64,000 bases of DNA from CAVTWY01 sp963738575. GTDB taxonomy: Bacteria; Pseudomonadota; Gammaproteobacteria; Burkholderiales; Burkholderiaceae_C. This document shows positions 1-9,200 of the stretch, piece by piece. How positions within the stretch are numbered: the stretch's first letter is position 1; each line of letters starts with the position of its first letter. The DNA lies in NCBI GenBank assembly GCA_963738575.1, contig CAVTWY010000004.1, forward strand, positions 496,001 through 560,000. The letters are read 5' to 3'. Below the pieces are notes generated by a model. It did not search any database and was not told the origin of the DNA. It saw only the letters and a program-made list of their open reading frames with translations. Made by a program: the position numbers and the translations under genes.

Positions 1-636
1 GTCGGGCGTGTAGACCACGCCGTTTTTAACCACAAAGATGTTTTCGCCCGCACCTTCGCTGACAAAGCCCGACACGTCCAGCAGCAGTGCCTCGTCGTAG
101 CCTTCTTCGGTCACTTCCATGTTGGCGAGGATCGAGTTGGTGTAGTTGCTCACCGCCTTGGCCTGCGTCATGGTGATGTTGACGTGGTGGCGTGTGTAGC
201 TGGACGTCTTGACGCGGATGCCGCGCTTGAGGCCTTCTTCGCCCAGGTACGCACCCCAGGGCCAGGCCGCCACCATCAAGTGGATCTTGTTGCCCTTGGG
301 GCTAACGCCGAGTTTTTCGGAACCGATCCAGGTGAGCGGGCGGATGTAGCAACTGGCAAGCTTGTTGACCCGCACCACCTCGCGCTGCGCGTCCATCACC
401 TGTTGTTTGGTGAAGGGGATGTTCATGCGCAAGATCTTGGCGCTGTTGAAGAGCCGATCGGTGTGCTCTTGCAAGCGAAAAATAGCCGTGCCGCCCACGG
501 CGTCGTAGGCGCGCACACCCTCAAAGGCGCCGCAGCCGTAGTGCAGCGTGTGGGTCAACACGTGGATCTTGGCGTCGCGCCACTCCACCAGTTGGCCGTC
601 CATCCAGATTTTGCCGTCGCGGTCGTCCATCGACAT
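1..636 (-). CDS. ilvE: Branched-chain amino acid aminotransferase (3' end cut by window)
   Basis: Class IV PLP aminotransferase that interconverts branched-chain amino acids and their 2-oxo acids in the cytoplasm. 212 codons are visible of a family length near 305; the C-terminus lies left of the window. The N-terminus DRDGKIWMDGQLVEW, the segment HYGCGAFEGVRAY and the PLP-lysine region TQAKAVSNY (Lys160) fit IlvE. The start at 636 follows an AAGGACC ribosome site. An in-frame ATG two codons in is possible. It reads on the same strand as the small gene upstream and radA. Confidence 0.93.
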   Translation of the reverse strand, partial: MSMDDRDGKIWMDGQLVEWRDAKIHVLTHTLHYGCGAFEGVRAYDAVGGTAIFRLQEHTDRLFNSAKILRMNIPFTKQQVMDAQREVVRVNKLASCYIRPLTWIGSEKLGVSPKGNKIHLMVAAWPWGAYLGEEGLKRGIRVKTSSYTRHHVNITMTQAKAVSNYTNSILANMEVTEEGYDEALLLDVSGFVSEGAGENIFVVKNGVVYTPD

Positions 637-667
637 GATTTGTGGTCCTTGTTGGTTGCAAGCGTGA

Positions 668-1048
668 TTATCCGCGCCCGGCGTCGGGCGCGCTTGGATC
701 GGGCGGGCGGTGCAGCGCCCAATGGGTGAGGTGGCCGTTGACAAAGGTCGCCGTCACAGACGAGCCCGTGTCGTCGCGCCACTCAAAAACCTCGGGCGAC
801 GTGGTGACGGGCTTGCCCAGGCTGCGGGTCAAGGCTGTCACGTCAAGCAGCTTCATGCCGGCGTGCAACTTGGCGTTGAGCATCACGGCGCTGGGCACGT
901 GGCCCACCGGGGCGCTGGAGGCGCCGCGCATCACCCGCAGGGCTTTGTTGAGCTGCAGCACCAGCCAAAAGGCAATGACCGTGATGGCAAGAACTAAACC
1001 TTGCCAGCCTTGGGTGGTGTAGCCAACGACCAGCGCGGCGATGGCCAA
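668..1048 (-). CDS. Conserved small membrane-anchored protein, frame uncertain at N-terminus
   Basis: Unnamed small protein of about 126 residues lying between radA and ilvE. It starts with a hydrophobic stretch (about residues 3-35, one or two membrane segments) and continues as a soluble domain containing SAVMLNAKLHAGMKLLDVTALTRSLG, a region I recognise from Burkholderiales proteins often left hypothetical. The only start in this frame is TTG at 1048. A better start, ATG at 1073 (MAPLIGWLL), is one frame off, and dropping one base of the GG near 1043 joins MAPLIGWLL to AIAALVVGY. A single-base frameshift is therefore likely. Confidence 0.6.
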   Translation of the reverse strand: MAIAALVVGYTTQGWQGLVLAITVIAFWLVLQLNKALRVMRGASSAPVGHVPSAVMLNAKLHAGMKLLDVTALTRSLGKPVTTSPEVFEWRDDTGSSVTATFVNGHLTHWALHRPPDPSAPDAGRG

Positions 1049-1150
1049 GCAGCCAACCGATCAGGGGTGCCATGGTGGGGCCTCGCGGGGTGTTAGGGGG
1101 TGTCGGGGATCGGGTTGCATGGTGAAGTGGGAAAAGAGGGAGGGCTCGAA

Positions 1151-2521
1151 TCAGGTGAGCGAGCGCACGATGTCCATCGCCTCTTCCACACGCTCGACGG
1201 TGTGCAAGGTCAGGCCTTCGATGGGTTTTTTTGGGGCGTTGGCTTTGGGCACCACGGCGGTGCTGAAGCCCAGTTTGGCGGCCTCGCGCAGCCGCTCTTG
1301 GCCGCGCGGTGCGGGGCGCACCTCGCCGGCCAACCCCACCTCGCCAAAGGCCACAAAACCGCGCGGCAGCGCTTTGCCGCGCAAGCTGCTGTGGATGGCC
1401 AGCAGGACGGCCAGGTCGGCAGCGGGCTCGCTGATGCGCACGCCGCCCACCGCGTTGACAAACACGTCTTGGTCCATGGTGGACACCCCCGCGTGGCGGT
1501 GCAACACGGCCAACAGCATCGCCAAGCGGTCGCGCTCCAACCCCACCGACAAACGCCGGGGGCTGGGGCCGCCGCTGTCGACCAGGGCTTGCACCTCGAC
1601 CAGCAAAGGGCGTGTGCCCTCCAGCGTGACCAACACGCACGAGCCCGGCACCGGCTGCGCGTGCGTCGACAAGAAGATGGCGCTGGGGTTGGTAACGCCT
1701 TTGAGCCCGCGCTCGGTCATGGCAAACACGCCGATTTCGTTGACCGCGCCAAAGCGGTTTTTGATGGCCCGCACCAAGCGAAAACTGGAGTGCGTGTCAC
1801 CCTCAAAATAAAGCACGGCGTCGACGATGTGCTCGAGCACGCGTGGCCCTGCGAGCGAGCCTTCTTTGGTGACGTGCCCCACGAGCACGATGGCGCAGCC
1901 GCTGGACTTGGCGATGCGCGTGAGCTGCGCCGCGCATTCGCGCACCTGCGCCACCGACCCCGGTGCCGACGTGAGCTGGTCAGAGTAAACGGTTTGAATC
2001 GAGTCGATGACGCAAAACGAGGGCTGCTCGGCGTCCAGCGCAGCGGCAATGCGCTCGAGTTGAATCTCGGCCAGCACACGCACCTTGTCCCCCTTGAGCC
2101 CCAAACGGCGCGAGCGCAGAGCCACCTGCGCGCCACTTTCTTCGCCGGTGACGTACAGCACCTTCATGCGCGTGGCGAGTGAATCGACCGCTTGCAGCAG
2201 CAGGGTGCTTTTGCCAATGCCGGGGTCACCGCCGATGAGCACCACCGCGCCTTCCACCACGCCGCCGCCCAGCACGCGGTCGAGCTCTTCGATGCCGGTG
2301 GGGGTGCGGTCAACGTCGGAGGCTTCGATGTCAGCCAGGGTGGACACGGCCTGGTTGGGCGCCAGCGATTGAAAGCGATGCGGCTTGGCGCTGCCCGACG
2401 ACGCAGGCGCCACGCCTTCTTCGAGCGTGTTCCAGGCGTTGCAGCCCGGGCAGCGGCCCAACCACTTGGGGTTGGTGGCGCCGCAATCGGTGCAGGTGTA
2501 GACGGATTTTTCTTTGGCCAT
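1151..2521 (-). CDS. radA: DNA repair protein RadA
   Basis: Branch-migration ATPase that helps process recombination intermediates. The 456-residue length is standard. An N-terminal C4 zinc finger uses Cys10, Cys13, Cys24 and Cys27. Walker A GGDPGIGKST is at 97-106, the RadA-specific KNRFG motif is at 254-258, and the C-terminal third is Lon-protease-like (DVFVNAVGGVRISEPAADLA). It starts at ATG 2521. The downstream small gene and ilvE lie on the same strand and may be co-transcribed. Confidence 0.97.
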   Translation of the reverse strand: MAKEKSVYTCTDCGATNPKWLGRCPGCNAWNTLEEGVAPASSGSAKPHRFQSLAPNQAVSTLADIEASDVDRTPTGIEELDRVLGGGVVEGAVVLIGGDPGIGKSTLLLQAVDSLATRMKVLYVTGEESGAQVALRSRRLGLKGDKVRVLAEIQLERIAAALDAEQPSFCVIDSIQTVYSDQLTSAPGSVAQVRECAAQLTRIAKSSGCAIVLVGHVTKEGSLAGPRVLEHIVDAVLYFEGDTHSSFRLVRAIKNRFGAVNEIGVFAMTERGLKGVTNPSAIFLSTHAQPVPGSCVLVTLEGTRPLLVEVQALVDSGGPSPRRLSVGLERDRLAMLLAVLHRHAGVSTMDQDVFVNAVGGVRISEPAADLAVLLAIHSSLRGKALPRGFVAFGEVGLAGEVRPAPRGQERLREAAKLGFSTAVVPKANAPKKPIEGLTLHTVERVEEAMDIVRSLT

Positions 2522-2597
2522 GCCGGATTGTCTCGCGTGCTACAAAGGTGGGCCTTCAAATCCCAGCGTTTCCGTCCCCTCATCCATCTAGAAGCCC

Positions 2598-3290
2598 ATG
2601 GACATCAGCGTTTGGCTAGCCTTTTTTGCCGCGTCCTGGGCCATCAGTTTGTCCCCCGGGCCGGGCGCCATGGCGGCGATGAGCGCCGGGTTGGCGCACG
2701 GCTGGACGCGGGGCATGTGGACCACCGTGGGCCTGGTGCTCGGGGTTTGGACCCAAGTGCTGGTGGTGGGTGTGGGGCTGGGGGCTTTGATTGCCACGTC
2801 GCAGGTGGCGTTTGTTGTGATCAAGTGGGTGGGGGTGGGGTACTTGGTGTGGTTGGGGGTGCAACAGTGGCGTTCAGTGACAGCGCCCGTGGCAGCACCC
2901 TCTGCACCCGCGCAGGTCAACCCTCAGCACTCGATGGCCGAGGGGCAAGGCAGCACGGCATCCACCGCCGCCCCTGCCCGCACCGCCCGCCGCGCCCTGA
3001 TTTTGCGTGGCTGGATGATCAACGCCGTCAACCCCAAGGGCACAGCCTTTATCCTGGCAGTCGTGCCGCAGTTTTTAAACCCAACGCAGCCCTTGGCAGC
3101 CCAGTACGCCATCATTGCCCTCACCTTGGCTTTCACGGACTTGGTGGTGATGGCGGGCTACACCGCGTTGGCGTCGAGGGTGCTTTCGCTGCTGCGCACG
3201 CCCGGACAGGTGCGGGTGATGAACAAGTCGTTTGGGGCGTTGTTTGTGGCGGCGGGCGTATGGCTGGCCACGTTCAAGCGCGCTGTTTAA
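2598..3290 (+). CDS. LysE/RhtB family amino acid exporter
   Basis: Inner-membrane exporter of the LysE/RhtB family, 230 residues, with about six hydrophobic segments. The family signature appears near the N-terminus as SLSPGPGAMAAMSAG (residues 18-32), and NPKGTAFILAVVPQF marks the second half. The linker between the halves (about residues 97-130) is unusually long and rich in Ala, Pro and Thr. It is divergent from radA with only about 75 bp between starts, so a shared promoter region is likely. Substrate cannot be read from sequence. Confidence 0.88.
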   Translation: MDISVWLAFFAASWAISLSPGPGAMAAMSAGLAHGWTRGMWTTVGLVLGVWTQVLVVGVGLGALIATSQVAFVVIKWVGVGYLVWLGVQQWRSVTAPVAAPSAPAQVNPQHSMAEGQGSTASTAAPARTARRALILRGWMINAVNPKGTAFILAVVPQFLNPTQPLAAQYAIIALTLAFTDLVVMAGYTALASRVLSLLRTPGQVRVMNKSFGALFVAAGVWLATFKRAV

Positions 3291-3418
3291 GTGGCGCGCG
3301 CGGAGTAAGAGGCGCGCGCGGAGGCACGTCGCGCCGTGCTTGGTGCACTTGCATCGCGCGCAATGGACTGCCTTCGCCACTACCATGGCACGGTAACCAT
3401 TCAACGTTGGAGCAATGC

Positions 3419-4342
3419 ATGACCTCACCAGCATCGTGGCGCACGCGCCTGCCCGCCCTGCTCGCCCTGGTGTTTTTTGCTGGCGCGCTCCAGGCGCAGC
3501 CCGTGCGCGTGGCCTCCAAGATCGACACCGAAGGCGCCTTGCTCGGCCAGTTGATCGTGCAGGTGCTTGAAGCGGGCGGCGTGAAGACGCAGAACAAGCT
3601 GCAGCTGGGCAACACCACCATCGTTCGCAACGCGCTGCTGGCCGGGCAGATCGACCTGTACCCCGAGTACACCGGCAGCGGCGCATCGTTTCATGCCGAC
3701 GAGAAGAACGGGGCTTGGAAGCAGTTGGGCGCGGGTTACCAACGCATCAGGCAGCTCGACTTCGACAAGCATAAGTTGGTGTGGTTGTCGCCAGCGCCGG
3801 CCAACAACACCTGGGCCATCGCCGTGCGCAGCGACTTGGCGGCGGCGCACAAGCTCAAGTCGCTGGGCGACTTGGGTCGCTGGGTGGCCGGCGGTGGCCA
3901 GGTGAAGCTGGCAGCGTCGGCCGAGTTTGCCGAGCGCGCGGACGCGCTGCCGGCCTTTCAGACTGCCTATGGCTTCAAGTTGACGCGGGACCAGTTGCTG
4001 CTGTTGGCTGGTGGCGATACAGCCGCCACCATCAAGGCAGCGGCCCAGCGCACGTCGGGCGTCAACGCGGCGATGGCGTATGGCACCGACGGACCGGTGG
4101 CCGCGCTCGGGTTGGTGGTGTTGGAAGACAACTTGGGCGTGCAGCCTGTGTATGCCCCTGCCGCCGTGGTTCGCGCCGAGGTGCTGACGCGAAACCCGCG
4201 CATCGAGCCGTTGCTTGCACCGCTGTTCAAAACACTCGACACGGCCACGCTGCAACGCCTGAACGCGCAGATCGCGCTGGAAGGCCAGGACGCCAAGGCA
4301 GTGGCGGCCAAACACCTCAAAGCCATTGGCTTGGCGAAGTGA
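3419..4342 (+). CDS. osmF: Osmoprotectant ABC transporter, periplasmic binding protein (OsmF/YehZ-like)
   Basis: Periplasmic binding protein for a quaternary-amine type importer, 307 residues. The signal peptide runs to about residue 24 (LPALLALVFFAGALQA). The mature part has the family hallmarks SKIDTEGALLGQ, GNTTIVRNALLAGQIDLYPEYTGSG and a late TDGPVAALGL region. Start ATG 3419 follows GGAG; an overlapping ATG at 3415 is out of frame. It is first in a four-gene operon (SBP, long permease, ATPase, short permease), the order of E. coli osmF-yehYXW. The exact ligand is inferred only. Confidence 0.85.
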   Translation: MTSPASWRTRLPALLALVFFAGALQAQPVRVASKIDTEGALLGQLIVQVLEAGGVKTQNKLQLGNTTIVRNALLAGQIDLYPEYTGSGASFHADEKNGAWKQLGAGYQRIRQLDFDKHKLVWLSPAPANNTWAIAVRSDLAAAHKLKSLGDLGRWVAGGGQVKLAASAEFAERADALPAFQTAYGFKLTRDQLLLLAGGDTAATIKAAAQRTSGVNAAMAYGTDGPVAALGLVVLEDNLGVQPVYAPAAVVRAEVLTRNPRIEPLLAPLFKTLDTATLQRLNAQIALEGQDAKAVAAKHLKAIGLAK

Positions 4343-5538
4343 GCGCGGCGCCGGTGTCGGCACCCGCGACTGCGCGTTGGAAACCGCGCACTCAGCGGGT
4401 TAGCAACCGGGTGCTGCTGGTGATCGTGGTCGCGGCCACGCCGGCCGCGCTGGGCTTGGCGTTTGTCAGCATCGCGCCCAACCGCCTGCTGTCGGGTGTT
4501 GGCGTGCACTTGCCCATGCTGGAGGTCGTTGGGCGGCATGCGCTGTGGTTGCCTTTGTTGGTGCTGGTGTGGGCTGCATTCGCACCGTCAGCGCGCTGGG
4601 TGCACGGCACGGTTGCCCTCGCGGCGGCGGCGGCGTTGAGCGGCTTGCTGTGGGTGGCGGGCAGCGCAGCGGCGTTGGCCACTGGGGGGGACGCGAGCTT
4701 GGTTCGCGTGTCGCTGGGCGCTGGTTTTTGGAGCCTGGCGCTGCTGGCATGGCTGGCAGCGAGCGATGCCGTTCAACGCCTGGGCCTGTTGGCGGTTGGG
4801 CGCACGTTGACGCTGGGCGCCGTGTTGCTGCCCTCGCTGCTGTTGCTGGTGACTGGCGAGCTCGATGCACTGTCGCTGATGAAGGAGTACGCCAACCGCC
4901 GTGACGTGTTTGACGACGCTGGCCTGCGGCATGCACAAATCGTGTTAGCAACGTTGCTGCCTGCACTCGTGATCGGCGTGCCGCTGGGCGTTGCTGCCGC
5001 GCGCAGCAAGGCGTTTGCCGGGCCGCTGTTCGCTGTCCTCAACATCGTGCAAACGGTACCGTCGATTGCGCTGTTCGCTTTGCTGATGGCGCCGCTGGGT
5101 GCGTTGGCCGCCGCGTTGCCCACCCTGGGCCTGCAGGGCATTGGGCTTGCGCCTGCGGTGGTGGCCTTGACGCTGTACGCGCTGCTGCCCATCGTGCATG
5201 GCACGGCCACGGGTTTGGCGCAGGTGCCAGCGTCGGCGGTGGACGCGGCCACCGGCATGGGGATGACGCGGCAACAGCTTTTCTGGCGCGTCCAAGTGCC
5301 GTTGGCCATGCCCGTGCTGCTGTCGGGTCTGCGCGTCACCACGGTGCAAGTCATCGGCCTGGCGGTGGTGGCCGCGTTGATCGGCGCGGGCGGCTTTGGT
5401 GCGCTGGTGTTTCAAGGGCTCACCAGCAGTGCGCTTGACCTGGTGTTGCTGGGCGTGCTGCCGGTGGTCGCGATGGCCATGGTGGCCGATGCTGCGCTGG
5501 GGCTGTTGAGCGCGGCATGGCACGGGCGGGCGCTGTGA
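4339..5538 (+). CDS. yehY: Osmoprotectant ABC transporter permease, long form (YehY-like)
   Basis: Inner-membrane permease of 399 residues starting with GTG at 4339, overlapping the stop of the binding protein by 4 bp, which implies translational coupling. The N-terminal half holds extra membrane segments, as in YehY. The C-terminal half is the ABC permease domain with the coupling-loop region AVDAATGMGMTRQQLFWRVQVPLAMPVL and the preceding LALYALLPIVHGT-type segment. A longer upstream reading is possible only through the binding-protein gene in another frame, so the overlap start is preferred. Confidence 0.83.
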   Translation: MSAAPVSAPATARWKPRTQRVSNRVLLVIVVAATPAALGLAFVSIAPNRLLSGVGVHLPMLEVVGRHALWLPLLVLVWAAFAPSARWVHGTVALAAAAALSGLLWVAGSAAALATGGDASLVRVSLGAGFWSLALLAWLAASDAVQRLGLLAVGRTLTLGAVLLPSLLLLVTGELDALSLMKEYANRRDVFDDAGLRHAQIVLATLLPALVIGVPLGVAAARSKAFAGPLFAVLNIVQTVPSIALFALLMAPLGALAAALPTLGLQGIGLAPAVVALTLYALLPIVHGTATGLAQVPASAVDAATGMGMTRQQLFWRVQVPLAMPVLLSGLRVTTVQVIGLAVVAALIGAGGFGALVFQGLTSSALDLVLLGVLPVVAMAMVADAALGLLSAAWHGRAL

Positions 5539-6470
5539 TCGAGCTGCGCAATGTGGGCAAATCGTTCGGCGCGACGCGCGCGATCGACGACGTGTCGCTG
5601 TCGATTGCGCGCGGCGAGTTCGTGGTCTTGATCGGCGCTTCAGGTTCAGGCAAGTCGACGCTGTTGAAGACGATAAACCGCATGGTCGAGCACGACCAAG
5701 GCACCATCTTGTTCGCGGGCGTTGACATCCGCGCTTGCCAGCCCGAGGCCCTTCGCCGCCGCATGGGCTACGCCATCCAGTCGATCGGTTTGTTCCCACA
5801 CTGGAGCGTCGCGCGCAACGTTGCCACCGTGCCCGAGCTGCTCGGCTGGCCAAAAGCGCGCATCGCAGCCCGTGTCGACGAGCTGCTGACGTTGCTTGAT
5901 CTGGACCCGGCGCAGTACCGCCAGCGTCACCCCCACCAGTTGTCGGGCGGGCAGCAGCAGCGCGTGGGCGTGGCGCGCGCGCTGGCCGCCGACCCCGAGG
6001 TGCTGTTGATGGACGAGCCCTTCGGCGCGCTCGACCCGCTGACGCGCCAGGCCTTGCAGCAGGAGATGGCGCGCATCCACCAGACCTCAGGCAAGACAAC
6101 CGTGCTGGTGACGCACGACATCGAAGAAGCCCTGCGCTTGGCCACGTGCATCGTGCTGCTCGACGCTGGCCGCATCGTGCAGCAGGGCGCGCCGGTGCAA
6201 TTGCTGGAGCAACCGGCCAATGACTTCGTGCGCAACTTTTTTGGCCGCACTGGCCTTGGCTTGCGACTGCTTGCCTTGCATCGCGTGGCCGAATGCGTGC
6301 GCGCAGGCGAGCAGGCGCAAGGCGAGCCGGTCGCTGCGACGATGAATCTGCGCGACGCGCTGTCGCAGTTCGTCGAGCGCCGCACGGACCGTCTGCCGGT
6401 GGCCGACGCCTCAGGCCAGCCGCTCGGGGTGATTCACTTCGGCGACCTGCTGCTGCCGCGCGGCCCATGA
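5517..6470 (+). CDS. yehX: Osmoprotectant ABC transporter ATP-binding protein (YehX-like)
   Basis: ATPase subunit of 317 residues. Walker A is GASGSGKST, the signature is LSGGQQQRVGVARAL, Walker B is VLLMDEPFGALD and the switch His follows in VTHDIEEAL. A C-terminal extension ends in a CBS-like segment (NLRDALSQFVERRTDRLPVAD, then GVIHFGDLL), typical of ProV/OpuA-type ATPases that sense ionic strength. ATG 5517 overlaps the permease by 22 bp; GTG 5535 is an alternative start. The gene's stop overlaps the next start. Confidence 0.88.
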   Translation: MARAGAVIELRNVGKSFGATRAIDDVSLSIARGEFVVLIGASGSGKSTLLKTINRMVEHDQGTILFAGVDIRACQPEALRRRMGYAIQSIGLFPHWSVARNVATVPELLGWPKARIAARVDELLTLLDLDPAQYRQRHPHQLSGGQQQRVGVARALAADPEVLLMDEPFGALDPLTRQALQQEMARIHQTSGKTTVLVTHDIEEALRLATCIVLLDAGRIVQQGAPVQLLEQPANDFVRNFFGRTGLGLRLLALHRVAECVRAGEQAQGEPVAATMNLRDALSQFVERRTDRLPVADASGQPLGVIHFGDLLLPRGP

Positions 6471-7204
6471 CGCACGCTGCACGGTCACGGTGGCGCGACC
6501 CCCTGCCCTGGCTGCTGGTGGCGTTGCTGGCGTTGGTGCTGGGCATGCCGTTGCTGCGCCCGCTGTTTGCCGCAACCTTCCCTGCCTTGGACCGGCCCGT
6601 GTATGCGCAAGACCCTTTCGGCGTGCTGCTGCTGTGGCACCTGGCCATCGTTGCTGGGTCGAGCGCGGTGTCGCTGCTGGTGGGCGTGGTCGCAGGCGTC
6701 TTCGTCACGCGCCCTGGTGGCCGCGAGTTTCGGCCGATGGTGGAGGCGTTGGCAGCCATCGCGCAGACCATCCCGCCCGTGGCCGTGCTGGCGATTGCGG
6801 TGCCGCTGATCGGCTTTGGCGCGCTGCCCGCATTGATCGCGCTGGCGCTTTACGGGCTGCTGCCGATCGTGCGCGCCACGATCGCTGGCATCGAATCGGT
6901 GCAGAGCAGCGTGACGGAGGCCGCCGACGGCCTTGGCATGGGCCGCATGCAACGCCTCGCACGCGTGGAGTTGCCGCTGGCCTTGCCGGTGCTGATGGGC
7001 GGCGTGCGCAGCTCGGTGATCATCAACATCGGCACTGCCACGGTGGCTTCCACCGTGGGCGCCAGAACATTGGGCTTGCCGATCATCGTGGGCTTGTCGG
7101 GCTTCAACGACGCCTACGTGATTCAAGGCGCGCTGGTGGTGGGGCTGCTGGCCGTGGTGGTTGACCTGGCGTTTGACCGGCTGGCGCGGCGCGCTGGTGG
7201 CTAA
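6467..7204 (+). CDS. yehW: Osmoprotectant ABC transporter permease, short form (YehW-like)
   Basis: Second permease of the importer, 245 residues, about six membrane segments. The coupling loop reads VTEAADGLGMGRMQRLARVELPLALPVLMGG, and SVIINIGTATVASTVGARTLG follows, typical of glycine betaine/choline permeases. The ATG at 6467 overlaps the ATPase stop as ATGA. With the longer permease it would form the heteromeric membrane channel of this importer. Confidence 0.86.
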   Translation: MTHAARSRWRDPLPWLLVALLALVLGMPLLRPLFAATFPALDRPVYAQDPFGVLLLWHLAIVAGSSAVSLLVGVVAGVFVTRPGGREFRPMVEALAAIAQTIPPVAVLAIAVPLIGFGALPALIALALYGLLPIVRATIAGIESVQSSVTEAADGLGMGRMQRLARVELPLALPVLMGGVRSSVIINIGTATVASTVGARTLGLPIIVGLSGFNDAYVIQGALVVGLLAVVVDLAFDRLARRAGG

Positions 7205-7262
7205 CTCGATGCATCCCTGAACACCGCCACCCCGTCAATCGAGCGCTTCACATTTCGTGCCC

Positions 7263-7673
7263 TCAATCGCTCGTGCCCGCCTTGCGCAGCGACTTGATGC
7301 GCCCCCGCAAGACTTTGGTGTCCACCCGCCGTGTCTTGGACGCGCGGGTGGGTTTGGTGGCCACGCGGTAGGTGGGGATGTAGGCCGCCGCGTCAAGCAC
7401 GTCGCGCAGCCGGTCCACCGCCGCGGCACGGTTCATGGGTTGGCTGCGGTGCTCTTGTGCCTTGATGACCAGCACTCCAGCGGTGGTAAGCCGTTGATCG
7501 GCCAGGGCCAGCACGCGCTGCTTGAGCGCAGCCGGCAGTGACGAGGCGCCCACATCAAAGCGCAGCATGATGGCGCTTGACACCTTGTTGACGTTTTGCC
7601 CGCCCGCGCCCTGGGCGCGCATCGCGCTGAATTCAAGCTCGCTAGCGTCGAGCGTGTAGGCGATGCGGGCCAC
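7263..7673 (-). CDS. arfB: Alternative ribosome-rescue factor / peptidyl-tRNA hydrolase ArfB
   Basis: Rescues ribosomes stalled without a stop codon by hydrolysing the peptidyl-tRNA. 136 residues, close to the family's ~140. The catalytic GGQ motif is at residues 24-26 within RAQGAGGQNVNKV, and the basic C-terminal tail (SKTRRVDTKVLRGRIKSLRK) that enters the empty mRNA channel is present. It is convergent with the ABC operon. Confidence 0.93.
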   Translation of the reverse strand: MARIAYTLDASELEFSAMRAQGAGGQNVNKVSSAIMLRFDVGASSLPAALKQRVLALADQRLTTAGVLVIKAQEHRSQPMNRAAAVDRLRDVLDAAAYIPTYRVATKPTRASKTRRVDTKVLRGRIKSLRKAGTSD

Positions 7674-7703
7674 GGGTCAATTGAAACTCTGGCGCGTGTT
7701 GGC

Positions 7704-7973
7704 TCAGGTCGACGTACCGCCGCCGCTGCTGCTGCTGCTGCGAACTTTGTTCACAACAAACATCAGCACCAAGGCGCCCACCACCGAGGCAATCCAACCC
7801 GCCGCGCCATTGCCCATGCCAAATGCTTGCATGGCAAACCCGGCCAAAACCGAACCGGCAATGCCCAAGGCTGCTGTCAAGATCCAGCCCATCGGCTGCT
7901 TGCCCGGCATGATGAAGCGCGCCAGGGCGCCGACGATCAAACCGATGATGACTGTTGTGATGATTCCACCCAT
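7704..7973 (-). CDS. GlsB/YeaQ/YmgE family stress-response membrane protein
   Basis: Small integral membrane protein of 89 residues with three predicted membrane segments and the family pattern IIGLIVGALARFIMPGKQPMGW at residues 9-30. The C-terminus is a Ser/Gly run encoded by a short CTG-like repeat. ATG 7973 follows AGGAGCTC, a strong ribosome site, so I prefer it over the longer frame that reaches 8024. The molecular function of this family is not known. Confidence 0.87.
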   Translation of the reverse strand: MGGIITTVIIGLIVGALARFIMPGKQPMGWILTAALGIAGSVLAGFAMQAFGMGNGAAGWIASVVGALVLMFVVNKVRSSSSSGGGTST

Positions 7974-8105
7974 GCTGAGCTCCTGATGCTTTGAAGAAGG
8001 CCCCGATGATAGGGGTGGTGCCACAAAGCCGCCCCCGGGCGACCCCGCATGACATTAAACGCAGGCTGGGGCAGTCAACGGACTTGCAGGGTATTCCAGC
8101 ATGGA

Positions 8106-9200
8106 TCAGTCAAGCCGCACAGGCACGCGGGGCGCCAGCGCGCACATCAATTCGTACCCCACGGTGCCGGCCGCTTGGGCCACGTCGTCGATGTCCAAAC
8201 GCGCCCCATGGCGGCTCAAGCCCCACAGCGTGACCTCGCTGCCCACGCCAGCCTCAGGCACAGGCGTCAAGTCAACCGTGATCATGTCCATGCTCACGCG
8301 GCCCACCATGCGGGTGCGCACGCCGTCCACCAGCACGGGCGTGCCGGTGCTGGCATGGCGTGGGTAGCCGTCGGCATAACCACACGCCACCACACCGATG
8401 CGCAGTTGTGATTCGGCGCTGAACACGCTGCCGTAACCCACCGTGTCACCGGGTTCAAGCAACTGCGTGCCGATGAGTTGTGAGCGCAGGCTCATGGTGG
8501 GCAGCAAGTCCCACGGCGCGGCGCGGTGGGCTGGAAAGTCGGGCGAGCTGCCGTAAAGCATGATGCCGCAGCGCACCCAGTCGCCTGCGATGTCGCGCTC
8601 GCTGCCTTGGCGCAAAGTGGCCGCGCTGTTGGCCAGGCAATGGGCGCCCGACAAACCCTGAAACGCGGTGGCAATGGTGGCCAGGGCTTGGGTCGTGCCC
8701 CCATCCGTGTCGGCGTTGGCAAAGTGGCTCATCAACGAGATCTCCCCCACTTGGGGCAGGGCCGACAAACGCGACCATGCTGCACGGAAAAGCGCGGGGC
8801 TGAACCCCAAGCGGTTCATGCCGCAGTTGAGCTTTAAAAAAACGCGGTGGGCGCTTTGGGTTTTGTGGGCTGCAAGCCAGTCAATTTGTTCGGCGCAGTG
8901 CACCACGTGCCACAAGTCGAAGCGCGAGCAAAGTTCAAGGTCGCGCGGCTCAAACGCGCCTTCCAGCAGCAAGATGGGGCCGCGCCAACCCAGCGCGCGA
9001 AGGCGCTGCGCCTCGGCCAAGTCGAGCAGCGCAAACCCGTCGGCGGCGCGCAGCGCGCCGTACACACGCTCGATGCCGTGGCCGTAAGCGTCGGCCTTGA
9101 TCACTGCAAACACGTGGGTGCCGGGTGCCGCGCTGCGTGCGCGGGCCAGGTTGTGCGCCAAGGCATGGTGATGGATCAACGCTTCGATGGGGCGTGGCAT
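8106..9200 (-). CDS. alr: Alanine racemase
   Basis: PLP enzyme converting L- to D-alanine for peptidoglycan. 364 residues from ATG 9200. The PLP lysine is Lys35 in FAVIKADAYGHG. The C-terminal beta domain has DTVGYGSVF (catalytic Tyr region) and GRVSMDMITVDL. The upstream in-frame extension to 9266 has no homology-like sequence and was not used. It is divergent from lplT; alr, lplT and radA are commonly close together in Burkholderiales. Confidence 0.95.
   Translation of the reverse strand: MPRPIEALIHHHALAHNLARARSAAPGTHVFAVIKADAYGHGIERVYGALRAADGFALLDLAEAQRLRALGWRGPILLLEGAFEPRDLELCSRFDLWHVVHCAEQIDWLAAHKTQSAHRVFLKLNCGMNRLGFSPALFRAAWSRLSALPQVGEISLMSHFANADTDGGTTQALATIATAFQGLSGAHCLANSAATLRQGSERDIAGDWVRCGIMLYGSSPDFPAHRAAPWDLLPTMSLRSQLIGTQLLEPGDTVGYGSVFSAESQLRIGVVACGYADGYPRHASTGTPVLVDGVRTRMVGRVSMDMITVDLTPVPEAGVGSEVTLWGLSRHGARLDIDDVAQAAGTVGYELMCALAPRVPVRLD

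Noticed and set aside
3293..3325. Two GGCGCGCGCGGAG copies behind the first LysE gene as an attachment site
   Set aside because: They are very short, GC-simple and next to no mobile gene; chance in such GC-rich DNA is sufficient.
3425..4363. A 312-codon minus-strand open frame over the osmF-like gene
   Set aside because: Antisense shadow with His/Arg/Gln-rich content and no start site or family pattern, while the plus strand encodes a clear binding protein with signal peptide.
4945..6771. A 608-codon open frame on the minus strand over the ABC operon
   Set aside because: It is a GC-rich shadow of the transporter genes: highly Arg/Pro/Ala biased, no motif, and runs across several real gene borders.
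7726..7742. CTG/CAG-like triplet run as a regulatory repeat
   Set aside because: It simply encodes the serine run at the C-terminus of the GlsB-type protein.
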